This document shows positions 55,380-64,000 of a stretch of 64,000 nt of DNA, one piece after another. A program made the position numbers and the translations under genes. The notes beneath the pieces are model-generated. The model did no database searches and had not been told where the DNA came from. It worked only from the letters and a program-made list of their open reading frames with translations. The stretch lies in assembly GCA_000597885.1 (NCBI GenBank), contig CP004371.1:62001-126000 (forward strand), in the 5' to 3' direction. Source of the DNA: Flammeovirgaceae bacterium 311. Lineage in GTDB: Bacteria > Bacteroidota > Bacteroidia > Cytophagales > Cyclobacteriaceae. Each line of letters begins with the position of its first letter. Positions within the stretch are counted from its first letter, which is position 1.

Positions 55380-56505
55380 GCTGTCGCCGAAAACTATTTT
55401 AATGACAGCCGACACAGTCGGTGGGGTATGGACCTATGCACTGGAACTGGTAAAGGCTCTGCAGCCACTGGGCGTAGAGGTGCACCTGGCCACTATGGGT
55501 AAGCTACCTACAACAGCTCAGAAGAAAGAGGCTGCCGCTCTAAAAAACATAATATTGCATACTGCTAGTTACCAGCTGGAATGGATGGAGCAGCCATGGC
55601 GGGAGGTAGATGCGGCAGGAGAGTGGCTGCTGGCCCTGGAGAAAGAGATTCAGCCCGACCTGATCCACCTGAACAATTACTGCCATGGGGATTTGCCCTG
55701 GCAGGCACCGGTGCTGATGGTAGGGCACTCCTGTGTACTTTCCTGGTGGAAGGCGGTGAAGGGTGTAGAGGCACCGGAAAACTATACTACCTATGCCAGG
55801 AGGGTTAAGAAAGGATTAGGGGCCGCAGACCTGGTGCTGGCACCAACCAAAGCTTACCTGGAGCAGTTAAGGTATTATTATGGCCCTTTTGTGCAGGATG
55901 GGGTAATTGCTAACAGCAGAGATGGCAGCTATTTTAAACCAGGTACAAAAGAAAAATTCATTTTAAGTGCAGGCCGGCTTTGGGATGAAGCCAAGAACCT
56001 GGCCGCCTGTGAAAAGGCAGCTGCAGAGTTAGCCTGGCCTATAGCGATAGCCGGCGATAACCTGCATCCCGGTAACGGACAGGAATTGGCCTATCACCAC
56101 CTGGAGTTGCTGGGAAGACTGGAGCCTGCTGCATTAGCCGAAAAAATGGCTAAAGCGGCTATCTATATCATGCCTGCCAGATATGAACCCTTCGGGCTTA
56201 GTATTCTGGAGGCGGCCCTTTCAGGATGTGCCCTGGTACTGGGAGACATACCCAGCCTGCGTGAAAACTGGCAGGGGGTGGCCCAGTTTGTAAATCCCCA
56301 TGATCCTGAAGATATCAGGAGCAAACTGGATTTTCTGATCAGAAATCCGCAAATCAGGGAACGGATGGGTACATTAGCCCGGGAACGTGCTGCAGATTTT
56401 AATCCCGGTGCGGGAGCTGCTGCCTATTTACATTATTACAAAGCATTGCTCAATAGTCAGAATACTGTAGCTGATAAGGCATTGAAGCCAGAACAGATAG
56501 TTTAA
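55366..56505 (+). CDS. GT4-family glycosyltransferase
   Basis: 379 residues from the ATG at 55366 (14-bp overlap); a TTG at 55354 is less likely. GT-B fold: TADTVGGVWTYALELVKAL at the N-terminus, and the GT4 donor motif PARYEPFGLSILEAALSG near the C-terminus. A retaining transferase, using a nucleotide sugar on an unknown acceptor. Confidence 0.93.
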   Translation: MAVCELSPKTILMTADTVGGVWTYALELVKALQPLGVEVHLATMGKLPTTAQKKEAAALKNIILHTASYQLEWMEQPWREVDAAGEWLLALEKEIQPDLIHLNNYCHGDLPWQAPVLMVGHSCVLSWWKAVKGVEAPENYTTYARRVKKGLGAADLVLAPTKAYLEQLRYYYGPFVQDGVIANSRDGSYFKPGTKEKFILSAGRLWDEAKNLAACEKAAAELAWPIAIAGDNLHPGNGQELAYHHLELLGRLEPAALAEKMAKAAIYIMPARYEPFGLSILEAALSGCALVLGDIPSLRENWQGVAQFVNPHDPEDIRSKLDFLIRNPQIRERMGTLARERAADFNPGAGAAAYLHYYKALLNSQNTVADKALKPEQIV

Positions 56506-56522
56506 CCGATCAATTTAGACTC

Positions 56523-57635
56523 ATGAAAATAAAACTTTTTTATCACTCGCTCATCTCCTGCTGGAACCACGGGAATGCTCACTTTTTGCGAGGCGTTGTT
56601 GCAGATCTTATGGCCAAAGGACACCAGGTGGATGTGTTCGAACCCTCTGATGGATGGAGCTATGAAAATATGGTGAAGGAGCATGGCGGTGCAGCCGTCA
56701 GCAATTTCAAAAAGGCGTTTCCGTTGCTGAAAACCAATTTTTACTTTCCTGCAGAAACTGATTATGCTGCCCTGGTGCAGGATGCTGACATGGTGATTGT
56801 GCATGAATGGAACACCAGTGAGCTGGTGAGCAGAATCGGGGAGCTGAAGGAACGCTATGGATATACCTTGCTGTTTCACGATACCCATCATCGATCTGTA
56901 TCCGCACCGGAAGAAATGAGCCGTTATGACCTAAGCAACTATGATGGTGTACTGGCCTTCGGGGAGGTGATCAGGGATATTTATCTGAAAAAGGGATGGG
57001 CCAAAAAGGTATGGACCTGGCACGAGGCTGCCGATATGCGCCATTTCTATCCAAGGGCTACAGAAGAGCATCTGGGGGACCTGGTCTGGATTGGCAACTG
57101 GGGCGATGATGAACGTGCAGAGGAGTTGGAGGAATTCCTGATCAGACCGGTGGAGGAGCTGGGACTCAAGGCTGCCATATATGGAGTTCGTTATCCGGAG
57201 CATGCAAAAAAGAGACTAAAAGAGGCTGGTATTGAATACAAAGGTTGGCTGCCCAATTATATGGCTCCTGTTATCTTCAGTCAGTATTCATTTACGGTGC
57301 ATGTACCCCGCCGTTACTACACCCAATCCCTTCCTGGTATTCCAACCATTCGTCCCTTCGAGGCCATGGCTTGTGGCATTCCGTTGATCTCTTCTCCATG
57401 GGAAGATGCAGAAGGACTTTTCCAGCCGGGCAAGGATTTCCTTATGGTGAAGAATGGCGAAGAAATGAAACAGGCCATGCAGGAGGTACTGACTAATCCA
57501 TACAAAGCACGTGAGTTAACAGTACATGGCTTAAGGGCCATCAGAGAAAAACACAGTTGTGCCCACCGGGTAAAGGAGCTGATGCAGATCTACGAAGAAC
57601 TGCAGACTACAAAGCCAAAGTTAGAACAGGTATGA
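56523..57635 (+). CDS. CgeB-like glycosyltransferase, copy 1
   Basis: 370 residues. N-terminal SCWNHGNAHFLRG and FEPSDGW, C-terminal Glyco_trans_1_2 text IRPFEAMACGIPLISSPWEDAEGLF. It is related to the next two genes, suggesting three paralogues acting in turn or on different acceptors. The stop codon lies inside the left arm of inverted-repeat element C. Confidence 0.9.
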   Translation: MKIKLFYHSLISCWNHGNAHFLRGVVADLMAKGHQVDVFEPSDGWSYENMVKEHGGAAVSNFKKAFPLLKTNFYFPAETDYAALVQDADMVIVHEWNTSELVSRIGELKERYGYTLLFHDTHHRSVSAPEEMSRYDLSNYDGVLAFGEVIRDIYLKKGWAKKVWTWHEAADMRHFYPRATEEHLGDLVWIGNWGDDERAEELEEFLIRPVEELGLKAAIYGVRYPEHAKKRLKEAGIEYKGWLPNYMAPVIFSQYSFTVHVPRRYYTQSLPGIPTIRPFEAMACGIPLISSPWEDAEGLFQPGKDFLMVKNGEEMKQAMQEVLTNPYKARELTVHGLRAIREKHSCAHRVKELMQIYEELQTTKPKLEQV

Positions 57636-57760
57636 GGTATGGGGTATGTGCGGGCCGCCAGTAGTATAGAAAGCTGCAGAATAAATTAAATGGCTCATCT
57701 ATGGAATTGAGAAGTTGATAGGTAACTGAATCCGTATCTCCTGTCCCCATACCTCATACC
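57629..57760 (+). repeat. Intergenic inverted-repeat element C
   Basis: GGTATGAGGTATGGGG (57629-57644) and CCCCATACCTCATACC (57745-57760) are perfectly complementary over 16 bp across a 100-nt loop. Further GGTAT-type words lie beside the right arm to about 57776. It accounts for most of the 163-bp gap between CgeB-like copies 1 and 2. Confidence 0.85.
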
Positions 57761-57798
57761 TCAAACCCCATACCCAAACAATAAAAACCCAGAACTAC

Positions 57799-58878
57799 AT
57801 GAAAATAGCATTTTTTGGCTCTTCGCTGGTTTCGGCATACTGGAATGGAGCCGCTACCTATTACAGGGGCATCATCAGCGCTTTGCATGAACGCGGACAC
57901 CAGGTTACTTTTTATGAGCCTGATGCTTATGAGCGACAGCAAAATCGGGATATAGACAATCCTGAATACGCCACCGTAAGGGTGTATGCACCTACTGAAC
58001 AAGCAGCAGGGGAGATGTTGAAGGAAGCAGCTGCGGCAGACCTGATTGTAAAAGCCAGTGGTGTTGGAGTGCTGGATGAGTTCCTGGAGGCAGCGGTGCT
58101 GAAGGGACGTAAGGAAGGACAGCTGATCGCCTTCTGGGATGTGGATGCACCTGCTACTTTGCATAGCGTTCACTCAAATCCGCAGAACCCATTCAAGGCA
58201 CTTATACCCCAGTACGATTATATCTTTACCTACGGGGGCGGCGACCCTGTGATTGAAAAATATACAGCGCTGGGTGCAAAAGCCTGTATTCCTATTTATA
58301 ATGCACTTGATCCTGCCACCCATTATCCGGTGCCGGAAAATAAAGATTTTACCTGCGATCTTGCCTTTTTGGGTAACCGCCTGCCAGACCGGGAACAGCG
58401 GGTAGAAGAGTTCTTTTTGAAAGCAGCCTCGCTCATGCCAGAGAAGAAGTTTATCCTGGGAGGCAGTGGCTGGGCCGATAAACCCATGACACCTAATGTA
58501 GACTACATTGGTCATGTAAGCACCAATGACCATAATGCCTTTAACTGCACCCCCCTGGCAGTCCTGAACATCAGCCGTGAAAGCATGGCCAGCAATGGTT
58601 TTTCGCCTGCCACCCGTGTGTTCGAAGCTGCCGGTGCAGGTGCCTGCCTTATCACCGATTACTGGGAAGGGATAGAGCTGTTCCTGGAACCCGGTACTGA
58701 GGTGCTGGTAGCCCGCAATGGTGCGGAAGTGGCTGATATCCTGCAGGACCTGACCCCAGAAAAAGCAAAAGCCATTGGAGAGGCTGCCTTACAGCGGGTG
58801 CTGTCGGAACATACCTACCGCCACCGGGCCAAACAGTTTGAGGAAATCCTGGAGAAACATTTAAAGGTAGAAGCATGA
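57799..58878 (+). CDS. CgeB-like glycosyltransferase, copy 2
   Basis: 359 residues with the paralogue's marks: SAYWNGAATYYRG, FYEPDAYERQQNRD, and the donor-side motif TRVFEAAGAGACLITDYWEGIELFLEPG. Start ATG at 57799. It overlaps the next gene by 4 bp (ATGA). Confidence 0.9.
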   Translation: MKIAFFGSSLVSAYWNGAATYYRGIISALHERGHQVTFYEPDAYERQQNRDIDNPEYATVRVYAPTEQAAGEMLKEAAAADLIVKASGVGVLDEFLEAAVLKGRKEGQLIAFWDVDAPATLHSVHSNPQNPFKALIPQYDYIFTYGGGDPVIEKYTALGAKACIPIYNALDPATHYPVPENKDFTCDLAFLGNRLPDREQRVEEFFLKAASLMPEKKFILGGSGWADKPMTPNVDYIGHVSTNDHNAFNCTPLAVLNISRESMASNGFSPATRVFEAAGAGACLITDYWEGIELFLEPGTEVLVARNGAEVADILQDLTPEKAKAIGEAALQRVLSEHTYRHRAKQFEEILEKHLKVEA

Positions 58879-59960
58879 GCAGGAAAGAACTCAAAATCGT
58901 GATCATCGGGCTCACCATCACCTCCTCCTGGGGAAACGGTCATGCTACAACTTTCCGCAGCCTGGTAAAGGAACTCAGCAAGCGTAGGCACAATGTAACT
59001 TTCCTGGAGCACGACAAACCATGGTATGCCTCCCAGCGAGATCTGCCTAATCCGCCATACTGCCAGACCTCTTTATATTCATCTGTGGATGACCTAAAGC
59101 AGCGCTTTGAACCGGTGGTGAAGGAGGCAGATATGGTGATAGTAGGTTCTTATGTGCCCGAAGGCATTGCTGTAGGAAGCTGGGTGAACAAAATAGCCGG
59201 AGGTGTGCGTGCCTTTTATGATATTGATACCCCTGTGACCATTGCACAGGTGCAAAAAGGTGTCTGCGATTATCTGGATAAGGCGCTGATTCCTGAGTAC
59301 AATTTATACCTTTCTTTTTCAGGCGGCACCGTGCTGGACTACCTGGAGCGTGAAATGGGGGCACAGCAGGCCCTGCCGCTCTACTGTTCGGTAGATCCGG
59401 AGCTCTATTATCCCGAGACAGAAACGATACGAGAATACGATCTGGGTTATATGGGCACCTACAGTGATGACCGGCAGCCGCCGCTCGATCAACTGATGCT
59501 GGAGGCAGCTCGTCAGTGGCAGGAGGGTAAGTTTATTGTGGCAGGCCCGCAGTACCCGGCTACCATTCAATGGCCTGCCAATGTGGGGCGGCTGGAGCAC
59601 CTGCCTCCGTCAAAACACCGCCACTTTTATAACCAGCTGCGCTTCACCCAAAATATTACCCGTGCCGATATGATCCGCATGGGCCACTCACCCAGCGTGC
59701 GTCTCTTCGAAGCAGCGGCCTGTGCAACGCCCATCATCAGTGATTATTGGGAAGGCCTGGACAGCTTCTTCTCATTTGGAGATGAAATACTGGTAAGTTA
59801 CTCGGCTGCAGATACCTTGAAATTTATCCGCGAAATGCCGGAACAGGAACGTGTTGAAATAGGAAACAGGGCAAAAGCCAAAGTGCTTAAGCTGCACACA
59901 GCTGCCAAAAGGGCCGAAGAACTGGAGAGCTATGCACTGGAAATGCTAAAACCTGCTTAA
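58875..59960 (+). CDS. CgeB-like glycosyltransferase, copy 3
   Basis: 361 residues: ITSSWGNGHATTFRS, FLEHDKPWYASQRD and VRLFEAAACATPIISDYWEGLDSFF. It is nearer to copy 2 than to copy 1 by these marks. Its stop is 2 bp before the methyltransferase start. Confidence 0.9.
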   Translation: MSRKELKIVIIGLTITSSWGNGHATTFRSLVKELSKRRHNVTFLEHDKPWYASQRDLPNPPYCQTSLYSSVDDLKQRFEPVVKEADMVIVGSYVPEGIAVGSWVNKIAGGVRAFYDIDTPVTIAQVQKGVCDYLDKALIPEYNLYLSFSGGTVLDYLEREMGAQQALPLYCSVDPELYYPETETIREYDLGYMGTYSDDRQPPLDQLMLEAARQWQEGKFIVAGPQYPATIQWPANVGRLEHLPPSKHRHFYNQLRFTQNITRADMIRMGHSPSVRLFEAAACATPIISDYWEGLDSFFSFGDEILVSYSAADTLKFIREMPEQERVEIGNRAKAKVLKLHTAAKRAEELESYALEMLKPA

Positions 59961-59962
59961 AA

Positions 59963-60760
59963 ATGGAAACTTTACAGAAAGAAATAGAAAGTCTTAAGCC
60001 GTGGTTTCATAACCTGCATCTGCCGGATGGGGTACAGACTGCGCCAGATCACTGGCTGGGCAATTTTCCCCAGTTCAAATGGAACGAGATTGCTCCTTAT
60101 ATACCCGAAGATCTCTCCGGATGGCGAGTGCTGGATGTAGGTTGCAATGCAGGGTTCTATACCTTTGAACTGGCGCGCAGGGGAGCCGATGTGCTGGGTA
60201 TCGATGTAGACACCCACTACCTGAAACAGGCAGAATGGGCCGCCGGTAAAATGAAGCTGCAGAAGCAGGTGCGCTTTCAGCAAATGCAGGTATATGACCT
60301 GGCAAAGCTGGATGAACAGTTCGACCTGATCTGGTTTATGGGCGTACTGTACCACCTGCGCTATCCATTGCTGGCACTGGATGTACTGGCTGAGAAAAAT
60401 AAGGATATGATGGTATTTCAGACCCTCAGCATGCCTGGCGAAACCGCCGAAAAGGACACCTGGGACAGGACCATAAACGACCGTCAGGATCTGCTGAAGG
60501 AGGGCTGGCCAAAAATGGCTTTCGTAGAGCATAAATTTGCCGGCGACCCGACCAACTGGTGGCTGCCCAACCATGCAGGTATCGAAGCCATGCTGCGCTC
60601 CTGCGGTTATAAGATTACCGATCGCCCCGGTCATGAAATATACATTGCCAGAAAAGATGCCGGAAATCCTAGCAGCTTGCAAACCTGGAATCGGAGTGAG
60701 TTCCTTTCTGCTACTCAGCAGGACTGGCAGAGTGAAGTAGGACATAAGATCAAAAAGTGA
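59963..60760 (+). CDS. SAM-dependent methyltransferase, last gene of the cluster
   Basis: 265 residues. Motif I VLDVGCNAGFYTFEL (D58-G64), an acidic post-motif GIDVD, and DLIWFMGVLYHLRYPLLAL. From memory it resembles the family NCBI names TIGR04290 (Rta_06860), which I could not verify. It likely methylates a sugar or sugar-lipid made by the preceding genes. A strong terminator follows 23 bp later. Confidence 0.88.
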   Translation: METLQKEIESLKPWFHNLHLPDGVQTAPDHWLGNFPQFKWNEIAPYIPEDLSGWRVLDVGCNAGFYTFELARRGADVLGIDVDTHYLKQAEWAAGKMKLQKQVRFQQMQVYDLAKLDEQFDLIWFMGVLYHLRYPLLALDVLAEKNKDMMVFQTLSMPGETAEKDTWDRTINDRQDLLKEGWPKMAFVEHKFAGDPTNWWLPNHAGIEAMLRSCGYKITDRPGHEIYIARKDAGNPSSLQTWNRSEFLSATQQDWQSEVGHKIKK

Positions 60761-61133
60761 TTTAGCAAAATTCCTATCATATAAAACCCGCCTGTTGTAA
60801 ACCCTACAACCCGCGGGTTTATTTTTTGTGGTAACATTTCAATCTCCAGGAGCAAACCACTTTAATAATCTGCCAATTCTACCCTTTGCTTACATCTACA
60901 CCAACATTTAATGTTAGCCAAATATTTCTATATCTGCAGATAAAGCATATTTTCGAGTATAACTCCTGCTGTGCCAGCTGTGGCTCCGGAATTAATTACC
61001 TGCACTTCAAACGAATAAAATGCTATAAACGCATTTAAGATGATACAGCGGGCCACATTGTTTAGCAGTGATACAGATTATACAGCAGCTAAATGATGGG
61101 TGAGAGGATATGATCAACATGATTTTCTGAAAG
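60761..61133. other. Gap between the cluster and the penicillin-binding protein gene
   Basis: 373 bp holding the cluster terminator and the promoter region of the next gene. No promoter consensus was found. Confidence 0.45.
60784..60828 (+). terminator. Terminator of the glycoside cluster
   Basis: Outer stem AAACCCGC (60784-60791) with GCGGGTTT (60813-60820), inner stem GTTGT/ACAAC, then a T-run. It closes the ten-gene unit. Confidence 0.92.
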
Positions 61134-63494
61134 ATGGTGGCAGTAAAAAACAGGAAAAGAAAAGAGAATAATACAGCTGATCGTAAGCAACGGCTATACA
61201 GAAATATCGTGATCGGCATGTGGAGCTTTTTCTTTGGCCTCCTGCTGCTGATTCCCCTGTATATTTATTCTGTAAGCATAGATCTGTTTGGTCTTTACGG
61301 AGATATGCCCAGCACCAACATGTTGGAAAATGCAGAGAAAGATCTATCCTCTGAGCTGATCTCCTCTGATGGCAAACTGCTTGGAAAGTACTTTCGGGAA
61401 AACCGGGTAAATGTAACTTATCATGAAATATCACCCAACCTGGTGAAAAGCCTGACCGCAGTTGAGGATGCTCGTTTCAGGAGCCATTCCGGCATTGATG
61501 GGGTGGGGCTTATTCGTGTGGCTGTAAAGTCTATTCTGCTTGGTCAGAACAAGGGAGGAGGCAGTACGCTTTCGCAGCAAACGGCAAAAGTGCTGTTTGA
61601 CCTGCGGGTGGACGAACAGTTCGAAGGCAGGCTTAGCGGTCTTAACTACCAGCTGGACATGCTGATTAAGAAAACAAAGGAATGGATCCTTGCCGTTCGC
61701 CTGGAATCAACCTACACCAAAGATGAACTGATGGCCATGTACCTCAATACGGTTGATTTTGGCAGCCATTCTTTTGGTATCAAGGTAGCCTCACAAACTT
61801 TTTTTAATAAGACGCCCATAGATTTGAATATTCAGGAAGCAGCAACGCTTGCTGGTATCGTTCAGAATCCTTCCCGCTTAAGTCCGGTGCGGAATCCAAA
61901 TAATGCCACCCACCGCCGCAATGTTGTGATCAACCAGATGGTGAAGTACGGCTACCTGACGCAACATGTAGCAGATTCCGTTAAGCGGTTGCCCCTTAAG
62001 CTAGATTACAGGCGTGAGGATCATAATGAAGGCCTTGCTCCTTATTTCAGATCTGTCCTCAAAGGTTTTCTTGCAAAGTGGGCAAAGGAAAATAACTACG
62101 ATATTTATAAAGATGGACTGAAGATCTATACCACCATTGACAGCCGCATGCAAAAACATGCCGAAGAGGCAGTAGCCGGCCATATGGCACAGCTGCAGGC
62201 ACAGTTCAATAAAGAGTGGGGGAGCCGGAACCCCTGGATCGATGATGAGCACCAGGAAATTAAGGGTTATATAGAGCAGGAAGCAAAAAAGACTGAGCAC
62301 TACCGCAAGCTGGTACGCAAATGGGGCAGCAATGCTGACTCAGTATGGATCGTGATGAAGACTAAACGCCCAATGCGCGTGTTCTCCTATAAAGGAGAAA
62401 TAGATACCCTGATGTCGCCTCTGGATTCCATCCGGTACAACAAGCGTTTTCTGCATACGGGTTTTATGGCCATGGACCCCTATACAGGCGCGGTTAAGGC
62501 CTGGGTCGGTGGCATCAATCACAGGAACTTTCAATATGATCATGTTCTGCAGGGCAAGCGTCAACCCGGTTCTACTTTTAAAACATTTGTTTACGCCACT
62601 GCCATCGAGAATGGCTATTCGCCCTGTTTTTCGGTTTATGATATTCCCCGCAGCTATCCGACAGGCAACGGTTCCACCATGTGGGAGCCCAAAAATTCAA
62701 ATGGTAAATATACCAATGCTCCTATGTCGCTGCGGGAAGCCATGGCCCTGTCTGTAAACACTGTTACAGCCGACATCATGTTTAAAATGAAACCGGACAA
62801 CGTGGTAAACCTGGCACGGCGGGCAGGCATCACCAGCGAGATGGACCCTGTTTTATCGCTAGCCCTTGGCACCAGCGATATATCAGTACTTGAGATGGTA
62901 GGCGCCTACAGCACTTTTGTGAATAAAGGAGTGCATACCCAACCCTTCTATATTGTGCGAATAGAAGATAAAAACGGCAATGTGTTGTATGAGCCCAAAC
63001 CTAAGACTGTAGAAGCCCTGCACGAAGAAACCGCCTACCTGATGCTGCACATGCTGAAAGGCGCCACAGAACTTAGCGGGGGCAGTGCAACACGTTTGTC
63101 GCCTGCGCTGCTGCAGAAAATGGAAATTGGTGGCAAAACAGGAACCACCCAAAATGCATCCGATGGTTGGTTCATGGGCGTTACGCCAGAGCTTGTGGCC
63201 GGTGCCTGGGTGGGCGGCGACAGCCGTAATATCAGGTTCCCCAGCTGGGTATCCGGACAAGGGGGACGCACAGCGCTGCCTATCTGGGACAGGTTTATGA
63301 GCAAAGTAATGAAGGATCCGGCCCTGGGATTCAAAAAAACTACTTTTGATGCACCCGCCACTCCTTTGAGCGTAGAAACAGACTGTAACCGGTACAATGG
63401 TAAATTTCCTGTTCCTGATAATCAGGAGGAAGCAGATTCTTTGTATCAAAGGCTTGCACCAGTACCCGCACCTGATATAGATGGCATTTTATAG
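61134..63494 (+). CDS. Class A penicillin-binding protein (bifunctional)
   Basis: 786 residues. An N-terminal membrane anchor (about 26-48), a glycosyltransferase domain with TAVEDARFRSHSGID (E111) and GGSTLSQQ (142-149), and a transpeptidase domain with STFK (S480, K483), SVN (540-542) and KTGT (668-671). It polymerises and cross-links peptidoglycan. Monocistronic; the start ATG at 61134 has no obvious Shine-Dalgarno. Confidence 0.96.
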   Translation: MVAVKNRKRKENNTADRKQRLYRNIVIGMWSFFFGLLLLIPLYIYSVSIDLFGLYGDMPSTNMLENAEKDLSSELISSDGKLLGKYFRENRVNVTYHEISPNLVKSLTAVEDARFRSHSGIDGVGLIRVAVKSILLGQNKGGGSTLSQQTAKVLFDLRVDEQFEGRLSGLNYQLDMLIKKTKEWILAVRLESTYTKDELMAMYLNTVDFGSHSFGIKVASQTFFNKTPIDLNIQEAATLAGIVQNPSRLSPVRNPNNATHRRNVVINQMVKYGYLTQHVADSVKRLPLKLDYRREDHNEGLAPYFRSVLKGFLAKWAKENNYDIYKDGLKIYTTIDSRMQKHAEEAVAGHMAQLQAQFNKEWGSRNPWIDDEHQEIKGYIEQEAKKTEHYRKLVRKWGSNADSVWIVMKTKRPMRVFSYKGEIDTLMSPLDSIRYNKRFLHTGFMAMDPYTGAVKAWVGGINHRNFQYDHVLQGKRQPGSTFKTFVYATAIENGYSPCFSVYDIPRSYPTGNGSTMWEPKNSNGKYTNAPMSLREAMALSVNTVTADIMFKMKPDNVVNLARRAGITSEMDPVLSLALGTSDISVLEMVGAYSTFVNKGVHTQPFYIVRIEDKNGNVLYEPKPKTVEALHEETAYLMLHMLKGATELSGGSATRLSPALLQKMEIGGKTGTTQNASDGWFMGVTPELVAGAWVGGDSRNIRFPSWVSGQGGRTALPIWDRFMSKVMKDPALGFKKTTFDAPATPLSVETDCNRYNGKFPVPDNQEEADSLYQRLAPVPAPDIDGIL

Positions 63495-63518
63495 AAGGGT
63501 GGAATATTCATCAGCCTT

Positions 63519-63866
63519 TTAGTTATCAGCAACCTCTCTATTTGCAAACCTGCTGCTCAGGTGGTGGTGCAGAGTTTCGTAGTTGTGCTGGCTGAAGCGG
63601 GAATTTACATTTATACGCTTACCACTTTTTAACAGCATGTTGATGGAGTAAATGATACCCCACCGTATGTAATGTGCTTTTTGTACCTTCCAGTTTTCCA
63701 GTTCCTCCGCCAGGTCTATTTTTTTGGTACTAAGGGGGTATTTTAAAACAAGGATATCATCTTCTTCCAGCATTATTTCCACAGAAGTTCTGAAAATGAA
63801 TAAGGAAATGAGTACGATAAATAGCAGGACGATGCTGACAATTATAAGTGTTAAAGTGCTGCTCAT
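63519..63866 (-). CDS. Small membrane protein with a PH-like domain
   Basis: 115 residues. One membrane helix (about 6-26) followed by a short beta-rich region IMLEEDDILVLKYPLSTKKIDLAEELENWKV that could be a PH-like domain. Unknown function. It is convergent with the penicillin-binding protein gene. Confidence 0.7.
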   Translation of the reverse strand: MSSTLTLIIVSIVLLFIVLISLFIFRTSVEIMLEEDDILVLKYPLSTKKIDLAEELENWKVQKAHYIRWGIIYSINMLLKSGKRINVNSRFSQHNYETLHHHLSSRFANREVADN

Positions 63867-64000
63867 GGGGATTGAATATAATATGCAGATCTATTAACCA
63901 AATCAAAATACTGCCTTAAGGTTTAGAAATCAGCCGGCAAAGATCTGATGCAGGCCTTTGCTGCTCAATGTTATCTGATTTAAGCAAGCCCTTAAATTAT

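Noticed and set aside
57640-57780. Possible CRISPR or tandem-repeat array
   Set aside because: The words are imperfect and arranged as two complementary arms, not as direct repeats with spacers.
59972-60745. 257-codon minus-strand frame opposite the methyltransferase
   Set aside because: The plus strand has a clear SAM-binding motif and operon context; the antisense frame has none.

Overview
The window looks like a piece of a Bacteroidota chromosome, most likely from the Cytophagales. Three things point there: the gene families (DUF4159/MoxR/DUF58/BatA operon, CarboxypepD_reg-like secreted protein, DUF349 protein, CgeB-like glycosyltransferases), starts that mostly lack a Shine-Dalgarno sequence, and promoters of the TTG/TAnnTTTG type, best seen before the tRNA gene. 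No rRNA, CRISPR array, transposase or phage gene was found. There is one functional tRNA, tRNA-Thr(TGT).

Layout. 0-9.8 kb: a membrane sensor cut by the left edge, an ABC exporter, a secreted carboxypeptidase-regulatory-like protein, an amidohydrolase, DNA polymerase IV, and a TldD/TldE protease pair. 9.9-18.1 kb: a compact operon of DUF4159, MoxR ATPase, DUF58, BatA-like, DUF4175-like and a further membrane protein, a MoxR/von Willebrand type membrane-associated system. 18.1-25.3 kb: an M20 peptidase, a 58-residue membrane protein, DUF2452, a deoxynucleoside kinase, YqgE, a DUF349 protein, tRNA-Thr with a degenerate 5' half copy beside it, and a J-domain-like protein. 25.4-31.7 kb: bestrophin, an EF-hand lipoprotein, a receiver-less CheB, and an alpha-E/circularly permuted ATP-grasp pair. 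31.7-34.4 kb is gene-poor and rich in hairpins. 34.4-48.6 kb: a ZIP-like membrane protein, a multi-PAS histidine kinase with two single-domain response regulators, a secreted Ig-like protein, an SDR, a lone ABC ATPase, a MATE exporter, a DinB-fold protein, a sulfotransferase and a second ABC exporter.

49.3-60.8 kb is the most distinctive part. Ten co-directional genes, bounded by a TAnnTTTG motif and a strong terminator, encode three SDR-type domains, a glycoside hydrolase fused to one of those epimerases, an MDR dehydrogenase, a Gfo/Idh/MocA oxidoreductase, a GT4 glycosyltransferase, three tandem CgeB-like glycosyltransferases and a methyltransferase. No flippase, polymerase, priming transferase or exporter is present. 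I infer a cytoplasmic pathway to a modified, methylated glycoside or oligosaccharide of unknown structure. The window ends with a class A penicillin-binding protein and a small membrane protein.

The main non-coding observations are a family of long imperfect inverted repeats built from GGTAT-like words in three intra-operon gaps (two of them share an exact 12-mer), a 52-nt perfect palindrome between convergent genes, the tRNA-Thr half-copy, and a cluster of TATCAAAAT sites in the gene-poor region. All calls come from reading the sequence; family names rest on remembered motifs and no database was searched.
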